Assembly: GCA_964654285.1 (NCBI GenBank) | Contig: CAZZJC010000014.1 | Location: 1-64,000, forward strand | Source of the DNA: BJHQ01 sp964654285 | GTDB taxonomy: Bacteria; Planctomycetota; UBA11346 | Reading direction: 5' to 3' | DNA: 64,000 bases | Shown here: positions 1-8,296 of the stretch, in pieces | Position numbering within the stretch: position 1 is the first letter of the stretch | Layout: every line of letters starts with the position of its first letter | The notes under the pieces: generated by a model | Database searches by the model: none | What the model saw: only the letters and a program-made list of their open reading frames with translations | Told to the model about the DNA's origin: nothing | Translations under genes and position numbers: made by a program

Positions 1-212
1 AATACATATTTTATGAAGATTCCAGGGCGGATGGGTTAAGCTCACGGCATTGCCGTCGGAAGGTGGTGGAGGATGCGAACCGCCGCATGTTGAGCGGCTG
101 CCACATGGGCACGAAGAGAAGAAGCCATGAGAGGCGGCGACCACCTCTCAAAGCATTGTCAATACATATTTTATGAAGATTCCAGGGCGGATGGGTTAAG
201 CTCACGGCATTG
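1..212. repeat. 52-bp perfect direct repeat (1-52 and 161-212)
   Basis: The first 52 bases of the window recur without mismatch at 161-212, separated by 108 bases. The surrounding sequence is much richer in A and T than the rest of the window. The left copy touches the window edge, so the repeat unit may be longer. On the minus strand both copies fall within small reading frames and give the same C-terminal residues (QCRELNPSALESS) in one frame. This suggests a local duplication that copied the end of a gene or a small mobile sequence. Confidence 0.9.
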
Positions 213-316
213 GGTTTCCCCTTGTCTTCTCCTTTGGCGTCTTGGGCTGAAACTGGGGTTAAATAAAATATCGCAGATATTGCAAGGAGGCACACTAGCG
301 GGCGTAATATACTCAT
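11..316 (-). CDS. small secreted hypothetical protein, possibly repeat-disrupted
   Basis: This is a possible 101-residue protein starting at an ATG six bases beyond the stop of the upstream lipoprotein frame (322-522). The N-terminus is a convincing signal peptide: MSILRP, a hydrophobic core, and a V-S-A cleavage site before QDAK. After about 35 residues the frame enters the 52-bp repeat and the remaining sequence has no recognisable character. The original C-terminus may have been replaced by the duplicated segment. I do not recognise a family. Low GC and short length make it uncertain. Confidence 0.35.
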   Translation of the reverse strand: MSILRPLVCLLAISAIFYLTPVSAQDAKGEDKGKPNAVSLTHPPWNLHKICIDNALRGGRRLSWLLLFVPMWQPLNMRRFASSTTFRRQCRELNPSALESS

Positions 317-321
317 CGGGA

Positions 322-522
322 TCACCTTGGCGGATTGTTTTTGGGGTTGAGTTGAGAATGCGCATTTATGTTGATGCAAGGGGGCTGAGAGTGGGCCTCA
401 GTCAGTGCCGCTTCAAGCCCGCAAATGTTCCAGTATTTGACAGATACGATTGTCCCTAGGGCGCAGGCAACAAGCCATCCTACAAGGAGCAATATATGCG
501 GGTGAATGTTTGTTCTTTTCAT
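322..522 (-). CDS. small putative lipoprotein
   Basis: This 66-residue frame begins MKRTNIHPH and has a hydrophobic segment ending in the lipobox-like L-V-A-C at residues 17-20, so it may be a lipoprotein. The mature part is short, Cys- and Pro-containing, and matches no family I know. Its stop lies six bases before the ATG of the secreted frame at 11-316, an operon-like spacing. The base composition differs sharply from neighbouring genes, suggesting recent acquisition. It could also be a chance frame. Confidence 0.4.
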   Translation of the reverse strand: MKRTNIHPHILLLVGWLVACALGTIVSVKYWNICGLEAALTEAHSQPPCININAHSQLNPKNNPPR

Positions 523-629
523 GCAACGGAGAGGATAGGCGATATCTGCATGAGACAAGGCGCCGAAAAGTCGGGCCGAATTGGTAAGCAAGCATACAAA
601 AACTCGGCAGCATGGAGTGTGGTCATGGT

Positions 630-734
630 GGGCGAGTTGGCCGCCGCCGGTAGGCATAGGGTAGGATGGCGAGCGGGGCGCCTGGACAAGGCGGGCGAGT
701 TTCCGCCGCCAGTAGGATATGGGTAGGATGGCGA
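630..734. repeat. imperfect direct repeat, about 42 bp, two copies
   Basis: The stretches 630-672 and 693-734 are similar. Both start GGGCGAGTT, carry GCCGCC and a TAGG-rich core, and end GGGTAGGATGGCGA. They lie between the AT-rich patch and the tRNA-Arg terminator. No coding role is evident. Confidence 0.7.
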
Positions 735-757
735 AGGTCGCGCCCAGGGGCCGCCAG

Positions 758-794
758 AGAAAAACAAAAAACCCCTGGTTTTCACCAGGGGTTT
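758..794 (-). terminator. intrinsic terminator of tRNA-Arg
   Basis: A perfect 11-bp stem (769-779 with 784-794) with a four-base loop is followed on the minus strand by a T-rich tract at 759-769. It lies just downstream of the tRNA-Arg gene in its direction of transcription. Confidence 0.9.
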
Positions 795-797
795 GAG

Positions 798-871
798 CGC
801 GCCGGGGAGGATTCGAACCTCCAACCCTCAGATCCGTAGTCTGATGCTCTATCCAATTGAGCTACCAGCGC
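798..871 (-). tRNA. tRNA-Arg (anticodon ACG)
   Basis: The reverse strand folds as a complete cloverleaf: acceptor stem GCGCTGG with CCGGCGC (one G-U pair), anticodon stem TCAGA/TCTGA with loop CTACGGA giving anticodon ACG, and a T-arm containing GGTTCGAATCC. The discriminator base is G. CCA is not encoded: the next bases are CTC. The ACG anticodon, probably modified to ICG, would read CGU, CGC and CGA codons. Confidence 0.96.
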
Positions 872-990
872 AGCGAGGCGCGGAGTCTAGAGGGATGCGC
901 GGGGCGTCAAGAGCGGGGAAATGCGGGGGATTCTCGGGGAAATGGTGCGCTTTCAGCCGGTTGGTGCGCGGTCGGGCCGGGCGGTGGCGG

Positions 991-1515
991 TCAATTGCCG
1001 GTGGGCTGGGGCACCTTGATCAGGCCGGTGAGGTCGTAGCCCAGGGTCCGGGCCGTGGTTTCCATCGCGGTCCAGTCGGCGGCGGGGGCCTGGGGGGCGC
1101 GGTGGAGGAACCAGAGGTAGGACCTGGTCGAAGATCCCACCACCGCCCAGCGGTAGTCGTCGGCGAGGGCGAGCACGCGATATTCGCCGCTGAAGGGCCA
1201 GAAGAACGTCACCGACAGGGTGGCGGGGCCGGTCACCTTGGCGCGGGCGCTGGCGGATTTCAGCGGTCCGTCGAGGGTTTCGCGGCGACCGGCGTTCACC
1301 ACCCGCAGGGCGCCGTCGCTGGCGTGGAAGTAGTCGGCGGTGACCGCGACCAGGCCGCGCTCGAAGCGGTGGTCGAAGCGCGCGAGTTCGTACCAGGTGC
1401 CGAGGTAGCGCGTCCAGTCGACGTTCAGGCCCGGTGAGGGCTCCGGGGCGCGCTCGGCGCAGGAAACGAGCAGGAGCGCGGCGAGGCCGGTCAGGAGCAG
1501 GCGGCGGTAGGGCAT
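991..1515 (-). CDS. blc: Blc-type bacterial lipocalin lipoprotein
   Basis: This 174-residue protein is expected to be an outer-membrane-anchored lipocalin that binds fatty acids or lysophospholipids. The signal peptide ends in L-V-S-C with the lipidated Cys at residue 19. The lipocalin signature G-T-W-Y-E-L-A-R-F-D starts at residue 39 and is followed by the typical R-F-E-R-G-L. Length fits the Blc family. It stands alone on the minus strand between tRNA-Arg and a small membrane protein. Membrane repair or storage under envelope stress is the family role, not something shown here. Confidence 0.9.
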   Translation of the reverse strand: MPYRRLLLTGLAALLLVSCAERAPEPSPGLNVDWTRYLGTWYELARFDHRFERGLVAVTADYFHASDGALRVVNAGRRETLDGPLKSASARAKVTGPATLSVTFFWPFSGEYRVLALADDYRWAVVGSSTRSYLWFLHRAPQAPAADWTAMETTARTLGYDLTGLIKVPQPTGN

Positions 1516-1615
1516 GCCCGAGGGTAGGTCGGCGGCGGGTCGAGTCGATGCGGTGGGCGGGCAGGCGCGACCGGACCCAACGCAAGGTCTCGGGACGGTC
1601 GTCGGACCCCCGGGT

Positions 1616-1891
1616 TCAGGCGGCGTGGTGCAGGGCGAGGCCGAGCTTCGCCGGTTTCACGGCGACCTCATCCGCAACCGGGAGTGCCGCGCAGCGGAAC
1701 ACGATGTAACCGCTGAAACCGATGAGCATCACGGTGACCAATGCGAGCAGGGCGGAATCGGGCAGGGCGCTGGCGCGTCCCTGGGCGAGATCGAGCGCGC
1801 CGAGAGCGGCGAAGAACGCGAGGCAGAGCCAGACGCAGCCCTGCATGGCCAGGACCCGCACGTCGGTGCTGAAGAGGAGCCAGCGTCTCAT
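1616..1891 (-). CDS. small two-helix membrane protein
   Basis: This 91-residue protein has two hydrophobic segments (about residues 13-35 and 47-69) and a short polar tail. The start is set by AGGAG seven bases before the ATG; an upstream in-frame ATG at 1912 is less well placed. No family is recognised. It is followed on the same strand by the lipocalin gene about 100 bases on, and it is divergent from msrA. Confidence 0.65.
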   Translation of the reverse strand: MRRWLLFSTDVRVLAMQGCVWLCLAFFAALGALDLAQGRASALPDSALLALVTVMLIGFSGYIVFRCAALPVADEVAVKPAKLGLALHHAA

Positions 1892-2065
1892 GGTCGATCT
1901 CCTGGGCGTCATCGTCGGCTCAGGGAAAGGGGATGAAGAGTTTCGCCGGTATGCAGCCGGATGTGCCGGGAGCCGCGGTTCGGGCGTGTCATCGCCGGCC
2001 CGGTTGTAAGGTCTCGGCACGGGTCGCGACGAACCGGCAGACCGCAGCAAACCGAAGGAGGCCCC

Positions 2066-2713
2066 ATGCGCCTGCTCATGCTCTTCCTGTCCTTGTGTTC
2101 GCTGATCGCGTTGCCTGCGGCGGCCGGCGAGACCGCGCCGGCACCGGTGGCAGGCAAGCCGGCGCCGGCCGCCACCGCGACGGCGATCTTCGGCGGCGGC
2201 TGCTTCTGGTTCATGGAATCGGCCTTCCGCACCGTCGATGGCGTGGTCGAGACCAAGGTCGGCTTCGCCGGCGGGACGACCGACTCGCCGACCTACCATC
2301 AGGTCTGCGGCGGCGATACCGGCCATGCCGAGGTGGTGCGCGTGGTCTTCGATCCGGCCAAGGTCGGCTACGACCGGCTGCTCCGCCTGTTCTTCCAGAT
2401 GCACGATCCCACCACCCTGAACCGCCAGGGCGCCGATCGCGGGACGCAGTACCGGTCGCTGATCCTGACCACCGACGCGGCCCAGATGGAAGCCGCCACC
2501 GCGATGAAGGCGGCCCTGATCCGGGCGGGCAAACGGGTGGTGACCGAGATCGCCGCGCTGCCGGCGGGCGCGGGCCGGTTCCATCCGGCCGGGGACGAGC
2601 ATCAGGACTACTACAACCGGCATCCGCGTGAGGGCTACTGCGTCGCCGTCATCCAGCCCAAGATGGAGCATTTCCGCGTCGTGCTGCAGCGTGAACTGGG
2701 AGCCAAGCCATGA
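2066..2713 (+). CDS. msrA: peptide methionine-S-sulfoxide reductase, exported
   Basis: MsrA reduces the S epimer of methionine sulfoxide in oxidised proteins. The 215-residue product has a signal peptide (about residues 1-20), then the active-site motif G-G-C-F-W with catalytic Cys46, followed by M-E. The family block G-D-T-G-H-A-E-V-V and a late H-Q-D-Y-Y motif are present. The ATG is preceded by GAAGGAG. The stop overlaps the msrB start (ATGA), so the two are translationally coupled. The signal peptide implies repair of envelope proteins. Confidence 0.94.
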   Translation: MRLLMLFLSLCSLIALPAAAGETAPAPVAGKPAPAATATAIFGGGCFWFMESAFRTVDGVVETKVGFAGGTTDSPTYHQVCGGDTGHAEVVRVVFDPAKVGYDRLLRLFFQMHDPTTLNRQGADRGTQYRSLILTTDAAQMEAATAMKAALIRAGKRVVTEIAALPAGAGRFHPAGDEHQDYYNRHPREGYCVAVIQPKMEHFRVVLQRELGAKP

Positions 2714-3273
2714 CCCTGCCGCGCCTCGCCGTCACGCTGGCCGCCGTGATCCTGGTCGCGGCCGGCATCCACGCGCTGATCGGCGCCGAACCGCCGCCGC
2801 CCGCCAGCGATCCGGCGGTGGTGCCGACCATCACCGTGCGCGACCTGAAGGATGGTCGGCTCGCCCCGGCGCGCGCCATGCCGGCGGTGCGCAAGGATGC
2901 GGAGACCTGGGCCAAGGAGCTGCCGGCCCGGGTCTTCGCCATCCTGCGCCAGCAGGGCACCGAACGGCCTTTTACCAGCGCGCTGCTCAAGGAGCACCGG
3001 TCCGGCTGGTTCTGCTGCGCCGGCTGCGGCCTGCCGCTCTACGCCAGCGCGGACAAGTTCGATTCGGGCACTGGCTGGCCGAGCTTCACCCGCGCCGCCG
3101 ACCCGGCCCAGATCGTGCGCCTCGGCGACCGCAGCCACGGCCGGATCCGGACCGAACTGCGCTGCGCCCGCTGCGACGGGCATCTGGGCCACGTCTTCGA
3201 CGATGGGCCGGCGCCGACCGGAGAACGCCACTGCATCAATGGCCTGGCCCTGGATTTCAAGCCGGCGCCGTGA
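2710..3273 (+). CDS. msrB: peptide methionine-R-sulfoxide reductase, membrane-anchored or exported
   Basis: MsrB reduces the R epimer of methionine sulfoxide, complementing MsrA. The 187-residue product has an N-terminal hydrophobic segment (about residues 5-25), zinc ligands C103-x2-C106 and C152-x2-C155, and the catalytic R-H-C-I-N with Cys175. It overlaps msrA by four bases and is followed immediately by the sigma-factor frame. Separate but coupled A and B enzymes with export signals suggest an extracytoplasmic repair pair. Confidence 0.94.
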   Translation: MTLPRLAVTLAAVILVAAGIHALIGAEPPPPASDPAVVPTITVRDLKDGRLAPARAMPAVRKDAETWAKELPARVFAILRQQGTERPFTSALLKEHRSGWFCCAGCGLPLYASADKFDSGTGWPSFTRAADPAQIVRLGDRSHGRIRTELRCARCDGHLGHVFDDGPAPTGERHCINGLALDFKPAP

Positions 3274-3350
3274 TGCCGTGGGCGGGCAGTGCGCTCAGGG
3301 TGGCGGGCTGGCCGCTGGATCGTCCGCCGCCCGGCCGGACGCTGGCGGCC

Positions 3351-3947
3351 ATGGCCGATCCGGCTCCGGCAGCAACGGTCTCCGCGGATGCCTGGGTCGA
3401 CGCGCATGCCGAGGCGCTCTTCCGCTTCGCCCTGACCCGCTTGCGCCGCCGCCAGGACGCCGAGGACGCGGTGCAGGAGGCCCTCCTCGCGGCCATCCAG
3501 GCACGCCGCGATTTCCGTGGCGACAGCAGCGAGCGCACCTGGCTCATCGGCATCCTGCGCCACAAGATCGTCGACCGGATCCGCCTGCTCGCGCGCGAGG
3601 ACGCTTGTGCTGATGCCGCCGATGCCGCGGATGCCGCCTGGTGGAAAGCCGACGGCCATTGGGCTGGGCCGGTCCGGGCCTGGCGTCCGGCCGCATCTGC
3701 GGACGAACCGGCGGAGCTGGCCGAACGACGCGAATTCTGGCAGCAGGTCCGGCGCTGCCTGGGAACCCTTCCGGAGCGGCAGGCGCAGGTGTTCATCCTC
3801 CGCACCATGGATGGCGTCGAAGCCGAGGAGGTCTGCCGCCAGACCGGGATCAGCGCCGCCAACCTCTGGGTGCTGCTGCACCGGGCGCGCACCCGGTTGC
3901 GCGACTGCCTGGGCTCGTCCTGGTTCGCCCAGGATTTCCAGCCATGA
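3351..3947 (+). CDS. ECF-type RNA polymerase sigma factor
   Basis: This 198-residue sigma-70 family protein has region 2 near the N-terminus (ALFRFALTRL, AEDAVQEALL, then R-T-W-L-I-G-I-L-R-H-K) and region 4 in the C-terminal half (LPERQAQVFILR, EVCRQTGISAANLWVLLHRA). An alternative ATG at 3273 overlaps the msrB stop and would add 26 residues unlike sigma factors, so the internal ATG is preferred. It ends in an ATGA overlap with a zinc-finger protein, the usual sigma/anti-sigma arrangement. Linkage to msrAB suggests, but does not prove, a response to oxidative or envelope stress. Confidence 0.88.
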   Translation: MADPAPAATVSADAWVDAHAEALFRFALTRLRRRQDAEDAVQEALLAAIQARRDFRGDSSERTWLIGILRHKIVDRIRLLAREDACADAADAADAAWWKADGHWAGPVRAWRPAASADEPAELAERREFWQQVRRCLGTLPERQAQVFILRTMDGVEAEEVCRQTGISAANLWVLLHRARTRLRDCLGSSWFAQDFQP

Positions 3948-4231
3948 ACAGCGATCGATCCGCTTTCGCGGCGATCGCCTCCTGCCGCGAGGCGTCGCGC
4001 CTGATGTCGGTCGCCCTCGACCGTCCGCTCCTCCTGCGCGAGCGTTTCGCGATGCGGGTGCATCTCGCGATGTGCTCCGCCTGCCGCACCTACCGCCGCC
4101 AGATCGTGCGGATCGATGCGGTCCTGCGCGCAGCGGCCGAGGCCCGTCTGCCCGGCGGCGAGGCGCTCGATGCGGCTGCGCGCGAGCGTATCCGCGCCGG
4201 GCTGACCCGGGCCATGCAACGCCCCGGCTGA
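3944..4231 (+). CDS. zf-HC2-type putative anti-sigma factor
   Basis: This 95-residue protein carries H40-x3-C44-x2-C47, the zinc-binding arrangement of ZAS anti-sigma factors, plus an upstream Cys14. It overlaps the sigma factor by four bases (ATGA), strongly supporting a partner role. There is no transmembrane segment, so it would be a soluble anti-sigma that could sense redox changes through its zinc site. The interaction itself is inferred from synteny. Confidence 0.75.
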   Translation: MNSDRSAFAAIASCREASRLMSVALDRPLLLRERFAMRVHLAMCSACRTYRRQIVRIDAVLRAAAEARLPGGEALDAAARERIRAGLTRAMQRPG

Positions 4232-4280
4232 TGCAGCGGAGCACGTCCGCCGGACTGCCGGCGTTTGCGGACAACGGGGG

Positions 4281-6176
4281 ATGATGCCGACCGTAGTAGG
4301 CGCCATGGTCTTGCCGGTTCGCCGTGCGCCGTGGCTGATCGTCGGTTGCCTGGGCTGCCTCCAGGCTGCTGATTCCGCGGGTGCGCCGCCGGTGCCGCAG
4401 GCCGAGGACGGCCCGACCGCGACAGCGGAACCGATGCCGGCGCCGGCGGCCGAAGCCGTTCCGGCCAGGGATCGCCTGTCCCTGCTGCGCACCCTCGCCG
4501 AAGCCGCCGAGGAAGGCTCCCGCCGGCGGCATGGACGGATGCCGTTCACGCCGGAGGCACCGGTCCTGCCCATGGATCCGCCGGCACGCATCCTGGCCGA
4601 GGCCGTGGTCCTGTACCGGCGCATCCACGCCGCCCGGGCGGGCTGGCACGGCGGGCTCGCGGCGTGGCGGCAGGCGTGGTCGGAACCGGGCCCCGTGCCG
4701 GAACTGGCCCCCGCCGCCGACGCGGTGGCGCGCTGCGCGGCGGATGTCCTGGTCGAGGCGATGACGGCGACCGCCAACGTGCTGCTCGACCCGATCATCC
4801 TGCCGGACCATCCGGTGGTGAAGGCGCAGCGCCCGGTCGGCGGGCCTGCGATCGCGGCAGCGTGGCCGAGCCCGCGTGGCGATGCGGTGACGCTGCTGCC
4901 CATCGCCACGCTGGCGCCGGAAGGATGGCCGACCTTGGCGTCCTGGCGGGTGCTGGGCCCGTATCCGGCCCCGGTCCAGCCGCTCGATCCCCGGGTCGAA
5001 ATTCCCCTGGGCGCGGAGCTTCCCGGCATCCCCTACCGGGTCGGGACCGGTCCTGCGCTGGAGTGGCGTCCGCTTGCCGATCCGGCGGGCCGGATCGAGG
5101 TGGGCGGGAGCACCGGAACGGTCACGAGCCGGTTCCACGCCGTGACCGAGATCGAGACGGTGCTGGGCGAAGAACGCTGGCTGCGGCTCGAATCCCCGGC
5201 GGCGCTGCAGGTGTGGCTCGATGGCCGGGTCGCCTGGTCCGGCCCCGGGCCGGTCGCGGTGGAATTGAAGGTCCAGCTCGCGCGCGGGCGCCACCGCCTG
5301 CGGATCGATGGCGCCGGTCCGGGCCAGATCTGGTTCCGCGCTGCGGTCTCGACCCGTTCCCTGCACGAGGTCGCCGCGATGACGGTCGCTGCGGCCGACG
5401 CCATCCTGGCGCAGGTGCCGCCGCGCTGGTCGCTCGATGCCCCGCAGGCTCCCCCGATCGCGGGCTCTGACGCGGCGATCCCGCTGGCGCGCACCCATTG
5501 GCGGACCAGCCCCCCACGCTGGCTCGTCGCCGGCCCGCTGCCGCACGAGCCGGAACCGGGTCCGTCGACGTGGCGGCCGCAACTGGATCAGCCGGTGCCG
5601 GGCGCTGGCGTCCCGCCTGCGGCGTCGGTTTCGTCTGACCCGGCCAGCCGCTGGCGCCTGCCCGCGCCGGGGCAGCTGCGGCATGGATCCGGGCGCGATC
5701 CGACGGGGCTCTACGCCCGGCTGATCTATCAAGAATCCGTGGTTTTCGACCTGCCGGCGCTGCTGCCGGCCAAGACGCAAGGCATCGTCTATCTTGCGAC
5801 CCAGATCGACAACGATCGCCTCCGGCTCGTGAAGGTGCTCCTCAAGGGGCCTGGGATCCGCTTCTGGCTGGATGGTCGCCTGCAGCCGGCCGAAGCGCTG
5901 GTCCACCTGCATCCGGGGCGCCACCTGCTGCTGCTGGGGACCTCGGTCCGTGGCCTGCCCCCCGCCATCCTGGCGCGGGCGACGCAGATGACGGTCGGTC
6001 TGCACGAGAGCGAGACGCCGGTGAACAGCCTCCACCGCGCCTGGCTGGACCGCGTGCGGCCGATGCGCCCGGAGCTGCTGCGCATCGTGCGCGGCCTGCC
6101 CGGCACGCGGCAGGCCGCGGATGCCGCGTTGGCGCTCGATGCTTTGCTGGAATCCGAGCTCGACATCCATGACTGA
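4281..6176 (+). CDS. large exported protein with two W-x-V-x-G-P beta-sandwich repeats
   Basis: This protein of about 631 residues starts after GGGGG, with a signal-like hydrophobic stretch around residues 17-30; a start at 4305 is also possible. No named family is recognised. Two similar modules are visible: WRVLGPYP at residue 222 with VWLDGRVAW near 311, and WLVAGPLP at 414 with a later FWLDGR. These resemble the W-x-V-x-GPF and WL-DG-K motifs of PA14-like sandwiches, also seen in the proteins at 61840 and 63210. The 3' end overlaps the next gene by eight bases, indicating coupling. Confidence 0.65.
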   Translation: MMPTVVGAMVLPVRRAPWLIVGCLGCLQAADSAGAPPVPQAEDGPTATAEPMPAPAAEAVPARDRLSLLRTLAEAAEEGSRRRHGRMPFTPEAPVLPMDPPARILAEAVVLYRRIHAARAGWHGGLAAWRQAWSEPGPVPELAPAADAVARCAADVLVEAMTATANVLLDPIILPDHPVVKAQRPVGGPAIAAAWPSPRGDAVTLLPIATLAPEGWPTLASWRVLGPYPAPVQPLDPRVEIPLGAELPGIPYRVGTGPALEWRPLADPAGRIEVGGSTGTVTSRFHAVTEIETVLGEERWLRLESPAALQVWLDGRVAWSGPGPVAVELKVQLARGRHRLRIDGAGPGQIWFRAAVSTRSLHEVAAMTVAAADAILAQVPPRWSLDAPQAPPIAGSDAAIPLARTHWRTSPPRWLVAGPLPHEPEPGPSTWRPQLDQPVPGAGVPPAASVSSDPASRWRLPAPGQLRHGSGRDPTGLYARLIYQESVVFDLPALLPAKTQGIVYLATQIDNDRLRLVKVLLKGPGIRFWLDGRLQPAEALVHLHPGRHLLLLGTSVRGLPPAILARATQMTVGLHESETPVNSLHRAWLDRVRPMRPELLRIVRGLPGTRQAADAALALDALLESELDIHD

Positions 6177-7755
6177 TCCGCGCGACCACCGTGGCCCCGC
6201 CCGTTCCGTCCCGATCGCGGGGCGCGTCCTGATGGCATCGGGCCTGGCCCTCGCGGCGGCGCTCACGGCCGAGGTCGAACTCGTGAACGGCCTGGTCCTG
6301 CGCGGCGCGGTCTCGGACCGCATCACGGGCAGCTCCTATGATTACCAGGGCAAGGGCGGGGGATCGTGGGTGGTGAACCTGACCCTCGCCGATGGCACCG
6401 CGCTGTCGTTCTACAACCAGCAGGTACGCCAGGTGCGGACCGCGCCGGAGGCTCCGCCGATCGTGACGACGCCAGAGGACGCGCCGGCCGAGATCTTCCC
6501 GGGCGCCGAGGCGGTGCCGTACCGCGCCGGCACGCCGATCCTGCCCTTCGGCTGGCGTGGCGACGGCAGCGGCGTCTATGCCGACGCCGATCCGCCGCAG
6601 GAATTCCGCCCGCTCTGGCGGGTGAAGGTGCGCTCGTGGAGCCACTCGTCGCCGATCATCGCCGGCGACCGGATCCTCCTCATCGATCACCCGCACCGGC
6701 TGGTCTGCTTCGACCGGCGTACCGGCACGATGCTGTGGCAGCGGCACAATCCCTCGCATCTGCTGACCGACGACCTGGGCATGCCCAGGAACGATTTCAT
6801 GTGGGAGACCTTCCGCCTGACCAGCGCCACGCCGGTCACCGACGGCACGCGCGTCTTCGTCCACTTCGGCCATGGCCTGGTGGTCTGCTACACCGTCGAG
6901 GGCGAGTTCCGCTGGGCCCGGCAGTTCCGCTTCAGCATCCACATGCGCGGCGGCCTCTCGAGTTCGCCGGCGCTGCTCGGCGACACCCTGGTGATCGGCG
7001 CCTACCGCGACGAGACCTTCGTCGGCCTGGATGCCGCCACCGGCGCGACGCGGTGGACCTACGGCAGCAATCGCGAATGGCAGGGGGTCAAGGGCACCCC
7101 GGGGACATGGGCCGGCAAGGACGACGGACTCGGCGGCGGCTGGGGCGCATTCCGGATGATCACCGTGGATGGCCGGCTGGCGGCGATGAACGCCGAAGGC
7201 GGCCTCGTCGATGCGGTCGGCACCATCCTGGCCAAGGGCGCGCGCAAGGGCGGCGGCGCACCGCCTTCGCAGACGGCGGACTGGATCGACGGGATCGCCA
7301 TCCTGCCGCTGGTCGGCACCGGATTGTCGGCCTGCCGGCCGCAGCCGGACCAGAGCTGGAAGATCCTCTGGAGCCGGCCGATCCAGAGCGACCGTTCACC
7401 GCTGAGCCATGCCGGGCTGCTGTACGTGCCGGAAAAGGACGGACTCACCGTTATAGATCCGCTCAGTGGCCGAATCGTCGCCAGCGCCGCCAAGGTAACG
7501 GCATCGTATTGCAGCCCGGTGATCGCTGGCGACCGCCTGGTGCAGGTCGATGACCGGCCCGATTCCTGCCGGCTCCAGGTCCTGAAGCTGGGCAAGGACC
7601 TCGGCCACGAGCGCAACCTCGCCACGTCGTTCCAGTTCAAGGGGACGAACCAGTACGGCATGGCCTCCTTGCCGGTCTTCGCCGGCAACCGCTGGTACTT
7701 CCGCGATCGCGACCACCTCTGGTGCCTGGCCGGCGGGCCGATGGACAAGCCCTGA
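6169..7755 (+). CDS. PQQ-like beta-propeller protein, exported
   Basis: This 528-residue protein has an N-terminal hydrophobic segment (about residues 18-36), then a small N-terminal domain and repeated propeller blades. Typical blade sequences are RLVCFDRRTGTMLWQ, LVVCYTVEGEFRWAR, FVGLDAATGATRWTYG and GLTVIDPLSGRIVAS. Such PQQ/outer-membrane-assembly-like repeats usually form scaffolds; few bind PQQ. It overlaps the preceding exported protein by eight bases, so the two may act together in the envelope. Catalytic quinoprotein residues were not identified. Confidence 0.82.
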   Translation: MTDPRDHRGPARSVPIAGRVLMASGLALAAALTAEVELVNGLVLRGAVSDRITGSSYDYQGKGGGSWVVNLTLADGTALSFYNQQVRQVRTAPEAPPIVTTPEDAPAEIFPGAEAVPYRAGTPILPFGWRGDGSGVYADADPPQEFRPLWRVKVRSWSHSSPIIAGDRILLIDHPHRLVCFDRRTGTMLWQRHNPSHLLTDDLGMPRNDFMWETFRLTSATPVTDGTRVFVHFGHGLVVCYTVEGEFRWARQFRFSIHMRGGLSSSPALLGDTLVIGAYRDETFVGLDAATGATRWTYGSNREWQGVKGTPGTWAGKDDGLGGGWGAFRMITVDGRLAAMNAEGGLVDAVGTILAKGARKGGGAPPSQTADWIDGIAILPLVGTGLSACRPQPDQSWKILWSRPIQSDRSPLSHAGLLYVPEKDGLTVIDPLSGRIVASAAKVTASYCSPVIAGDRLVQVDDRPDSCRLQVLKLGKDLGHERNLATSFQFKGTNQYGMASLPVFAGNRWYFRDRDHLWCLAGGPMDKP

Positions 7756-7888
7756 ACGGCGTGCCCGGCACTGCCGTTGAACCACCTCCGGACCGGCGCT
7801 GCGTTCCGCCCTGGACAGCTCCGTCCGGGGGCGACCATGCGCCGCCAACGCGAACCGGCGGAAAACCCGCCTGCGCCCCGGAGCCACG

Positions 7889-8290
7889 ATGCGCCTGATC
7901 CCCCTGTCCGTCCTCGCTCTCGCCCTGTCCACGGTCACGGCCGCAGACCAGGACGCCCTGACCCTGACCGGCAACGCCGTGTGGTCGAGCCAGGCGAAGA
8001 AGGCGATCCCGGTCACCCTGGTCTGCACTCCCGACGGCAAGGGCGGCTGGACCACGAAGTTCACCGCCGAATGGGACAAGAAGCCCTACGTCTACACCGG
8101 CACCCTGACCGGCAACCTCAAGGACGGCGACTTCACCGGCGAGGCCGCCGAGGAGAAGGGCAAGCGGAAGTGGACGATCAAGGGCACCGCCACCGCCGGC
8201 GTCCTCGCCGCCAAGCACAGTGAGAACAACAAGGAAACCGGCAGCTTCTCGCTCCAGCCGGGCAAGCCCGGCGAGCAGAAGAGGTCCTGA
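7889..8290 (+). CDS. small secreted hypothetical protein
   Basis: This 133-residue protein begins with a clear signal peptide (MRLIPLSVLALALS, cleavage near VTA-AD). The mature part is Lys-, Thr- and Gly-rich with alternating polar and aromatic residues, probably a beta-sheet domain. An ATG follows CCACG without a strong ribosome-binding site. It lies 133 bases after the PQQ propeller gene on the same strand and converges with an AraC regulator. No family recognised. Confidence 0.7.
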   Translation: MRLIPLSVLALALSTVTAADQDALTLTGNAVWSSQAKKAIPVTLVCTPDGKGGWTTKFTAEWDKKPYVYTGTLTGNLKDGDFTGEAAEEKGKRKWTIKGTATAGVLAAKHSENNKETGSFSLQPGKPGEQKRS

Positions 8291-8296
8291 CGCGGA

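Noticed and set aside
3039..6326. Minus-strand open frame of more than 1000 codons opposite msrB, the sigma gene and the 4281 gene
   Set aside because: It is a shadow of high-GC coding on the plus strand, with no domain, ribosome-binding site or protein-like composition, being rich in Arg, Pro and Gly.
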